A stretch of DNA of 5,113 nt from Paracoccaceae bacterium (GTDB lineage: Bacteria; Pseudomonadota; Alphaproteobacteria; Rhodobacterales; Rhodobacteraceae), in the NCBI GenBank assembly GCA_007131945.1, contig SLPP01000066.1, positions 1 through 5,113 of the forward strand, in the 5' to 3' direction. Positions 1 through 4,406 of this stretch are shown piece after piece. The first letter of the stretch is position 1, and every line of letters starts with the position of its first letter. Under the pieces are notes generated by a model, which ran no database searches, was not told the DNA's origin, and worked only from the letters and a program-made list of their open reading frames with translations. Made by a program: the position numbers and the translations under genes.

Positions 1-560
1 ATGGCGCCGAAGATACCGACCGTCATCACGGTCGGGATCAGGATCTGCATGGTGGTCACGCCGAAATTGCCAAGACCGGCATTCAGCCCCAGCGCCAGAC
101 CCTGTTGGCGTCTGGGAAAGAAGGTGCTGATATTGCTCATCGAGGCCGCGAAGTTTCCGCCGCCGATGCCCGACAGCAGCGCCGCAAGCTGGAACTTCCA
201 CAAGGGCGTTTCGGGGTCTTGCAGGAACAGCCCCGTCAGCACGGCCGGCGGGATCAGCAGCGCCGTGGTCAGGAAGACCGTGTTCCGCCCGCCCGCAATG
301 CGGATCATGAAAGAGGCCGGGATGCGCAGCGTCGCCCCGGTCAGACCGGCGATTGCCGTCAGCGTGAACAGTTCGGCCTGGGTGAAGGGAAAGCCCGCAT
401 TGAGCATTTGCACGGTGATGATGCCCCACATCAGCCAGACGGCGAAGCCGCAAAGCAGGTTGGGGATCGAGATCCAGAGGTTGCGGTTCGCCACCCCCTT
501 TCCCGTCTGCTCCCAGAACGCCGTGTCCTCGACGTCCCATTTTTCCATGTCCTTGGCCAT
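1..560 (-). CDS. narK: NarK2-type nitrate/nitrite MFS transporter, N-terminal part (cut by window edge)
   Basis: An inner-membrane major facilitator (NNP family) that moves nitrate in and/or nitrite out for respiratory nitrate reduction. The visible 186 residues start at an ATG (560) preceded by a strong AGGAG six to ten bases upstream. They follow the E. coli NarK pattern from the N-terminus: a WDVEDTAFWEQTG-like leader, ANRNLWISIP before TM1 (about 30-52), TM2 (63-87) with the anion-binding arginine R79 in LRIPASF (equivalent by recalled alignment to E. coli NarK R89), TM3 (94-113), and the nitrate signature GGGNFAASMSNISTFFP at 133-149, then GLGNFGV at 162-168. The full protein should be about 460-500 residues, so roughly the C-terminal 60 percent lies outside. 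It is third in a usp-transporter-transporter run, 104 bp after the preceding gene. In relatives such genes precede narGHJI, which would be off the left edge (inference). Family call is very secure; transport direction is not visible. Confidence 0.93.
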   Translation of the reverse strand, partial: MAKDMEKWDVEDTAFWEQTGKGVANRNLWISIPNLLCGFAVWLMWGIITVQMLNAGFPFTQAELFTLTAIAGLTGATLRIPASFMIRIAGGRNTVFLTTALLIPPAVLTGLFLQDPETPLWKFQLAALLSGIGGGNFAASMSNISTFFPRRQQGLALGLNAGLGNFGVTTMQILIPTVMTVGIFGA

Positions 561-664
561 TTTATCTCCTACTGGCTTTCGGCCTTCGTTCCCGGTCAGG
601 ATCAACCTGGACCCTGGTTGAGCTTGTGACGGGTCCGGCCTGATGCCGGCCCCGTCCGTTGAGA
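561..664 (-). other. Spacer between the two transporter genes with two hairpins
   Basis: This 104-bp spacer is long for an operon gap. It contains an 11-bp G+C-rich inverted repeat with one mismatch (arms 628-638 and 646-656, GACGGG...CCCGTC outside, CCGGC/GCCGG inside, 5-nt loop). Closer to narK lies a 6-bp repeat (TCAACC 602-607 / GGTTGA 616-621). Neither is followed by a T-run on the minus strand, so a classic intrinsic terminator is not supported. An mRNA processing or stability element that sets the ratio of the two transporters is possible. The last ten bases (561-570) carry the narK Shine-Dalgarno sequence AGGAG. No convincing promoter was seen here. Confidence 0.45.
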
Positions 665-2317
665 TCACTTGGCGCCGGCAGTCTCGCTCGGCGGCTGTTG
701 CAGCCGTTCGAGCGCCTTGCGCAGATCATCGATCGACTTGAAGCGGGCGGTGAGTTGCAGGCCCGAGCCACGTTCGGCCAGTTCGACCTTCTCCGACCCG
801 GCGAAGAGCGTCGCCAGTTCCGCTTCCGCGAGCTTCTTTTCCTGCGCCTCGTGGGCGATCTGGCGGTCGACCGACGAGATGACGTATTCGTCGCCGAACC
901 CGCCCTCGGGCTCCTTCAGCCACATCAGGCAGACTGCCCAGCTGATGAAGGCGCCCGCGGCGATGATGAAGAAGAAGGTCGAGGCATCGACGAACATGAA
1001 GACGAAGAGGTAGAAGACCGCGCCGACATTGCCGTAGGCCCCGGCCATGCCCGAGATCTGCCCGGTCACCCGCCGCTTGATCGAGGGGATGATGCCGAAG
1101 GTCGCACCTTCCGCGCCCTGGACGAAGAACGAGCACATGATGGTGAAGGCGATGGCGACGATCAGCGGCCAGTTGGAGTCGAGCAGCCCCATGAGCACGA
1201 AGCCCACGCCGATGCCGAACATGTAGGCCATCATGACGAAGCGGCGGTTGCCGAAACGGTCGGAAACCAGCCCGCCCATGGGCCGGGCGAACAGGTTGAC
1301 GAAGGCGAAGGCCGATGCGATCAGGCCGGCGGCCACGGCCGAGAGCCCCCAGGTTTCGAGAAAGAACATCGGCAGCATCGACACCACCGCAAGCTCGGCG
1401 CCGAAATTCGCGAAGTAGGTGATGTTGAGCGCGGCGACCGACTTGAACGGGTACTTGTCGTCCTCGGGCACGCCCTTCTTCAGGATCGGTATGTTCACCC
1501 TGAGCGCCTGGAATACCTGCCAGGCCACGATCACGGCGATGGCGAAGTAACAGATCGCCGCCGTCATCGGATCGATGTAGCCCATGAGCTGAACGCGGTA
1601 GACAAGGATCGACAGGATCCCGACCAGCGGCACGATGAAGATGCACAGGAGCACCAGGTCGCCCCAGCTCGACACTTCCAGCGCCGAGGCCTTGCGCGGC
1701 TTCTTGTGGGTGTCCTTGGTCGGCCCGTCGGTGATCACGAACCAGTAGAAGATGCCGTAGGCCGCAATGACCGCGCCCGAGGTGGCGATCGCATAGCGCC
1801 AGCCATCGTCGCCGCCAAAAAAATAGAGCGCGATCGTGGGCAGCGTCATCGCCCCGGCGGCCGAGCCGAAATTGCCCCAACCGGCGGCGAAACCCTCGGC
1901 GAAGCCGATGCTGCGCGGCGGAAACCACAGCGCGACCATGTGGATGGTCACCACGAAGGAGGCGCCGATCGAGCTGAGCACCAGCCGCGACATGAACAGC
2001 ACTTCGCGCGTGTCGCCGAAGGCGAAGACCCAGGTCGGGATCGCCATCAGCACCATCAGTACCGAGAAGACGCGCCGCGGGCCGTAGCGGTCGAGCGCCA
2101 TGCCGACGATGATCCGCGCCGGGATGGTCAGGGCGACGTTGGCGATGGCGAAGAGGCGGATGTCGTCGCGGGTCAGCCAGTCGACCGAGGCCAGCATCGA
2201 GCTGGCCAGCGGCGCCATGTTGAACCAGACGTAGAAACACATGAAGAAGGCGATCCAGGTCAGGTGAAGGGCCTGGATCTCCTTGTTCCTGTATCGGAAC
2301 AGATCGCTGACTTGCAT
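665..2317 (-). CDS. NrtP/NarK1-type nitrate/nitrite MFS transporter
   Basis: A 550-residue inner-membrane MFS protein of the nitrate-nitrite porter family. It resembles cyanobacterial NrtP (ALHLTWIAFF..VWFNMAPLA at 16-38, FVQGAEGATFGIIPSIKRRVTGQ at 398-420, GAYGNVGAV at 427-434) more than E. coli NarK. By position in the operon it corresponds to NarK1 of NarK1-NarK2 pairs, which are fused in Paracoccus. Visible features: TM1 about 17-38; R68 in TM2 (PARIIVG) and R345 in TM8 (FARPMGG), the two substrate arginines of the family; first nitrate signature AGWGNFGSAAG at 145-155; second at 427-434. I count about 14 hydrophobic segments, because two extra ones (about 220-240 and 251-272) lie between the usual halves. 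A hydrophilic cytoplasmic tail of about 80 residues follows (470-550). The ATG at 2317 has GAGG seven to ten bases upstream. It starts 30 bp after the usp stop, so the two are probably cotranscribed. Role: probably nitrate uptake; substrate direction is inferred. Confidence 0.93.
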   Translation of the reverse strand: MQVSDLFRYRNKEIQALHLTWIAFFMCFYVWFNMAPLASSMLASVDWLTRDDIRLFAIANVALTIPARIIVGMALDRYGPRRVFSVLMVLMAIPTWVFAFGDTREVLFMSRLVLSSIGASFVVTIHMVALWFPPRSIGFAEGFAAGWGNFGSAAGAMTLPTIALYFFGGDDGWRYAIATSGAVIAAYGIFYWFVITDGPTKDTHKKPRKASALEVSSWGDLVLLCIFIVPLVGILSILVYRVQLMGYIDPMTAAICYFAIAVIVAWQVFQALRVNIPILKKGVPEDDKYPFKSVAALNITYFANFGAELAVVSMLPMFFLETWGLSAVAAGLIASAFAFVNLFARPMGGLVSDRFGNRRFVMMAYMFGIGVGFVLMGLLDSNWPLIVAIAFTIMCSFFVQGAEGATFGIIPSIKRRVTGQISGMAGAYGNVGAVFYLFVFMFVDASTFFFIIAAGAFISWAVCLMWLKEPEGGFGDEYVISSVDRQIAHEAQEKKLAEAELATLFAGSEKVELAERGSGLQLTARFKSIDDLRKALERLQQPPSETAGAK

Positions 2318-2347
2318 GTCGAACCTCGAAGACGGGACGCGCGCGGC

Positions 2348-2821
2348 TTATTCGGCGTGCGTGGGAATGATCAGCAGCGGGCAGTTCGCGCGGCGCGCGA
2401 GGAAGGCCGAGACCGAGCCGAAGGTCATGTGGTCGAATTCCTCGACCAGCGCGTCGATCCGCTTGGTGATGAAGCTCAGCGGCCCCGGGTCGGGCTTGTG
2501 GCTGTGCCGCGCCATGACCAGTAGGTCCGGCTGGCGTTCCTCGATGGCGCGAAGGATCATCTTGCGCGCGTCGCCCTCGGCCATCAGCACATGCGCCTCG
2601 AACCCGGCCGCGGCCAGTTCGGCGGCGGCACGCTCGGTGCCGGCCTTCTGCTCGGCATATTGCGAGCTGAAGAGCTCGTCGACCTCGGCGGTGGAACTGC
2701 CGACATCCTCGACCACGGAGATCAGGGTTATCACGGGTTTCAGCGGCCCGAGGAGGCTCTTCACCGCCTCCAGCGCGATATTGGCGTTTCTCGAATTGTC
2801 ATAGGCCAGCAGCACGTTCAT
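2348..2821 (-). CDS. UspA-family universal stress protein, atypical nucleotide motif
   Basis: A 157-residue soluble single-domain Usp. It opens with the family beta strand and aspartate (MNVLLAYDNS, D8), has a long middle helix, then PDLLVMARHS (98-107), GSVSAFLARR (135-144) and the terminal strand CPLLIIP (147-153). In ATP-binding Usp proteins the segment reads G-x2-G-x9-G-(S/T). Here the first glycine is alanine (A104), the second is absent, and about 25 residues separate HSHKP from GSVS instead of about 9. ATP binding is therefore doubtful. The start at 2821 is chosen because GGAG stands seven bases upstream. An in-frame ATG at 2833 lacks a good ribosome site. The gene is first in a run with the two nitrate transporters and lies directly downstream of an FNR box, so oxygen-controlled expression is likely. 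Usp genes beside FNR-type regulators are also known in Rhodobacter near fnrL. Function in the nitrate module is unknown. Confidence 0.88.
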   Translation of the reverse strand: MNVLLAYDNSRNANIALEAVKSLLGPLKPVITLISVVEDVGSSTAEVDELFSSQYAEQKAGTERAAAELAAAGFEAHVLMAEGDARKMILRAIEERQPDLLVMARHSHKPDPGPLSFITKRIDALVEEFDHMTFGSVSAFLARRANCPLLIIPTHAE

Positions 2822-2891
2822 CGGCGACTCCATGATCGGACCGACCGGGGCGGTCTCGCCGGGACACCGCCATGTCGGCCGCAGCGAAAAC

Positions 2892-2905
2892 TTGACGCAG
2901 ATCAA
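2892..2905. promoter_or_regulatory. FNR-type operator (TTGAC-N4-ATCAA)
   Basis: The site TTGAC GCAG ATCAA differs from the FNR/FnrL/NarR consensus TTGAT-N4-ATCAA at one of ten defined positions. Its centre (2898.5) is 77 bp from the usp start codon. If it acts as a class II activator site (centre at -41.5), transcription would begin near 2857 and give a 36-nt leader. The -10 region expected there (GGTGT-like, about 2864-2869 on the minus strand) is poor, as is common for activator-dependent promoters. The box is 168 bp from the divergent regulator's start, so it fits usp-narK better. Confidence 0.8.
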
Positions 2906-2945
2906 GTTTTGGCTGCGGGTGCCGAGAAATCGGACACGAATTGGA

Positions 2946-2992
2946 ATCCGCATGTCCTGCAGTTGAAAAACACGTGAGGGATACATGCGGAT
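2946..2992. repeat. Perfect 10-bp inverted repeat in the usp/regulator divergent region
   Basis: The arms ATCCGCATGT (2946-2955) and ACATGCGGAT (2983-2992) are exact reverse complements separated by 27 bp. The spacer contains the palindrome CACGTG (2971-2976) and a TTGAAA (2963-2968). The repeat lies between the FNR box and the regulator's probable promoter. It could be a two-site operator or an mRNA/DNA hairpin. It matches no operator that I recognise. Confidence 0.55.
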
Positions 2993-3006
2993 GCAGCGAT
3001 CGCGGC

Positions 3007-3041
3007 TTGCACCCTTGGAGTTGCCGATTGATAATTGTCAC
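3007..3041 (+). promoter_or_regulatory. Probable sigma70 promoter of the Crp/Fnr regulator with overlapping FNR-like site
   Basis: TTGCAC (3007-3012) and GATAAT (3030-3035) are spaced by exactly 17 bp and match the -35 and -10 boxes at 3/6 and 5/6 positions. Transcription would begin near 3042, about 25 nt before the start codon. Over the -10 lies TTGAT-AATT-GTCAC (3028-3041), which keeps the Crp/Fnr core TGA-N6-TCA. A protein bound there would block the polymerase, so negative autoregulation is a reasonable inference. The -10 sequence itself supplies part of the half-site, so the overlap may be partly coincidental. Confidence 0.5.
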
Positions 3042-3066
3042 CCAGAGAATCGCCGGAAAGTTGCCA

Positions 3067-3813
3067 ATGCGCCCAGAAGACCTGCCCGAAGTTCGCCATC
3101 TGCCGCTGTTCCGCGACATGGACAAGAACAACTTCGACGAGCTTCTCGGCCGATCCTACGACCAGACCTTTCCCGCCGGGCTGGAGATGATCCGCCAGGG
3201 TGATCCGGCCGATTTCCTGCACGTCGTGCTCGACGGTGCGGTCGAGCTTTACGGGAAATGGGGCGGGCGCGAATGCACGATGGCGGTGATCCGCCCGGTC
3301 AGTACCTTCATCCTCGCGGCCTGCATCAAGGACTTACCCTACCTGATGTCGGCGCGCACGCTGGAGCGGTCGCGCATCCTTCTCATCCCGGCACCGGATC
3401 TGCGCACGACCTTCCGCCGCGATACCGAATTCGCCGTTTCGGTGATCAACGAGCTTGCCGCCTGCTACCGCGCGGTCGTGCGCAACACCAAGGGGTTGAA
3501 GCTGCGCAACTCGCGCGAGCGGGTGGCGTCCTATTTCCTGCGCCAGTCGCGGCTGCTCGACGATGCGCCCAGCTACATGCTGCCGGTCGAGAAACGCCTG
3601 CTTGCCTCCTATCTCGGCATGACGCCCGAGAACCTGTCGCGTACGCTCAAGGCGCTCGAGTCGCACGGGGTGAAGGTCAACGGCATGCGGGTGATCATCA
3701 CCGACCGGGTGAAACTGGCCGAACTGGCGCAGCCTGACATCCTGATCGACGGACCCGACCCCGACGCGCTCGGCAGCGGCTCGAGCCTGCCGCCGGTGCA
3801 ACGCCGGGCCTGA
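3067..3813 (+). CDS. narR: Crp/Fnr-family transcriptional regulator, probable NarR
   Basis: A 248-residue DNA-binding regulator. An N-terminal cyclic-nucleotide-like beta barrel (about 10-115) is followed by a dimer helix (about 120-145) and a winged helix (about 148-225). The recognition helix has PENLSR at 187-192, that is E188-x2-S191-R192, the FNR-type signature that reads TTGAT half-sites. It has only three cysteines (70, 86, 133) and none in an N-terminal cluster, so it should not carry an FNR-type [4Fe-4S] centre. The GE...RSA cAMP-binding motif of CRP is also missing (FILAACIKD at 81-89). This fits the NarR/NNR/DNR types, and its place divergent from a usp-narK run fits NarR, which activates nar genes in response to nitrate or nitrite. 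The start at 3067 is chosen for GGAAAG six bases upstream; a 42-residue upstream extension looks non-coding. The C-terminus (DPDALGSGSS onward) is a short disordered tail. NNR or another FixK-like regulator remains possible. Confidence 0.85.
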   Translation: MRPEDLPEVRHLPLFRDMDKNNFDELLGRSYDQTFPAGLEMIRQGDPADFLHVVLDGAVELYGKWGGRECTMAVIRPVSTFILAACIKDLPYLMSARTLERSRILLIPAPDLRTTFRRDTEFAVSVINELAACYRAVVRNTKGLKLRNSRERVASYFLRQSRLLDDAPSYMLPVEKRLLASYLGMTPENLSRTLKALESHGVKVNGMRVIITDRVKLAELAQPDILIDGPDPDALGSGSSLPPVQRRA

Positions 3814-3833
3814 TCAGAGCGGCAGGCCGGCGT
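3801..3833. terminator. Hairpin across two convergent stop codons, possible bidirectional terminator
   Basis: ACGCC + GGCCTG (3801-3805, 3807-3812) pairs with CAGGCC + GGCGT (3823-3828, 3829-3833). This gives 11 base pairs with one bulged G (3806) and a 10-nt loop. The stop codons of the two convergent genes (3811-3813 and 3814-3816) sit at the top of the stem and in the loop. No T-run follows on either strand, so efficient intrinsic termination is uncertain. Its position exactly at the junction of two converging genes supports a 3'-end role. Confidence 0.5.
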
Positions 3834-4269
3834 CGGACTTCAACTCGTTCATCACGATCTGGCTGTGCACCCGCGCGACCGCCGGATGCGGCAGCAGACG
3901 CTGGTGGATGAGCCGGTTGAGCGCGGCAAGATCGGCGCACCAGATGCGCAGCAGGTAGTCGGCCTCGCCGGTCAGCGTCCAGGCATTGACCACCTCGGCC
4001 TGATCGCGGATCAGCTGTTCGAAGCCTTTGGCACCGTCGGGCGTGTGCGTCGCCATCTGCACCTGCACCAAGGCCTGCACCGTCAGCCCGATACGGGCCG
4101 GGTCGAGCCGCGCGGCATAGGCGGTGACGTAACCCTCGGCCTCGAGCCGGGCGCGGCGGCGCGCGGCCTGGCTGGGCGACAGGTTCACCCGCGCCCCCAG
4201 CGCCTGCGCGGTCAGCATCGGATCGGCCTGGATCGCCGCGAGGATCTTCGTGTCGGTCGGGTCCAGCAT
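3814..4269 (-). CDS. Lrp/AsnC-family transcriptional regulator
   Basis: A 151-residue feast/famine regulator. Residues 3-48 form the N-terminal helix-turn-helix (LDPTDTKILAAIQADP, then VNLSPSQAARRRARLEAEG at 28-46). Residues about 62-143 form the RAM effector/oligomer domain, with the family motif TGEADYLLRI at 100-109. The length is typical. The ATG at 4269 is the only usable start because an in-frame TAA lies three codons upstream. No Shine-Dalgarno sequence is visible; instead GATAAT lies five bases before the ATG, suggesting a leaderless mRNA. The gene is divergent from the HPPD gene, a common arrangement for local control of amino acid catabolism. Its effector is therefore probably an aromatic amino acid or a derived keto acid (inference). 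It ends with no spacer against the convergent Crp/Fnr gene. Confidence 0.93.
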   Translation of the reverse strand: MLDPTDTKILAAIQADPMLTAQALGARVNLSPSQAARRRARLEAEGYVTAYAARLDPARIGLTVQALVQVQMATHTPDGAKGFEQLIRDQAEVVNAWTLTGEADYLLRIWCADLAALNRLIHQRLLPHPAVARVHSQIVMNELKSDAGLPL

Positions 4270-4274
4270 GACGA

Positions 4275-4280
4275 ATTATC
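4275..4280 (-). promoter_or_regulatory. Possible -10 element for a leaderless lrp-type transcript
   Basis: Read on the minus strand, GATAAT matches TATAAT at 5/6 positions and ends five bases before the start codon at 4269. Transcription would begin at or within one base of the ATG. No good -35 is visible at the usual spacing. Confidence 0.35.
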
Positions 4281-4300
4281 GCATTGATCTGGAAAAACAT

Positions 4301-4343
4301 GCGAATCTGGCGCGCAAGGCGCGCCCATACTGCCAGAATTCGC
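4301..4343. repeat. Inverted repeat in the lrp/hppD divergent region, candidate operator
   Basis: GCGAATCTGGC (4301-4311) pairs with GCCAGAATTCGC (4332-4343) over 11 base pairs with a single extra A (4338) and a 20-bp centre. A second, smaller dyad AACGC-N9-GCGTT lies at 4350-4368. Both are between the divergent starts, where a local Lrp-type regulator would be expected to bind. An 8-bp direct repeat ACGAATTA occurs at 4271-4278 and 4386-4393, near the two ends of the region. The link to Lrp binding is inferred from position only. Confidence 0.45.
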
Positions 4344-4367
4344 GCGCACAACGCAAGCTCTTCGCGT

Positions 4368-4382
4368 TATGATGCATATCAG
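4368..4382 (+). promoter_or_regulatory. Candidate hppD -10 box overlapped by an FNR-like palindrome
   Basis: TATGAT (4368-4373) matches the -10 consensus at 5/6 positions, although no clear -35 precedes it. Overlapping it, ATGAT-GCAT-ATCAG (4369-4382) matches TTGAT-N4-ATCAA at 8 of 10 defined positions, with both mismatches at the outer ends and the core TGA-N6-TCA intact. The centre is 31.5 bp before the hppD start codon, a position that would repress rather than activate. Confidence 0.4.
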
Positions 4383-4406
4383 ATCACGAATTAGGAGGAG
4401 ATCACC

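Noticed and set aside
1..629. Plus-strand open frames opposite the narK N-terminus
   Set aside because: No recognisable domain, and the minus strand carries the NarK leader, the TM2 arginine and the nitrate signature behind a good ribosome site.
560..667. Possibility that the two transporter genes are one fused narK broken by mutation
   Set aside because: The upstream gene ends with a hydrophilic tail and a stop; the downstream gene has its own strong ribosome site and an intact NarK N-terminus, so two separate genes are more likely.
659..2524. Very long open frame on the plus strand (621 codons) opposite the NrtP-type transporter and usp
   Set aside because: Its product is rich in Arg, Asp, His and Glu with no domain, typical of an antisense shadow in GC-rich coding DNA; the opposite strand has clear MFS and Usp motifs.
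2822..2833. Alternative usp start at 2833
   Set aside because: It lacks a good Shine-Dalgarno sequence, whereas the ATG at 2821 has GGAG at suitable spacing and begins exactly at the first Usp beta strand.
2941..3066. 42-residue N-terminal extension of the Crp/Fnr regulator
   Set aside because: It has no ribosome site, its translation does not resemble the family, and it would include the promoter and the inverted repeat.
4284..4288. TTGAT half-site before the lrp-type gene
   Set aside because: The partner half-site (AAAAA) does not match; only a single half is present.
4318..4325. Palindrome GGCGCGCC in the lrp-hppD region
   Set aside because: Short G+C-only palindromes are expected by chance in DNA of this composition; no supporting context.
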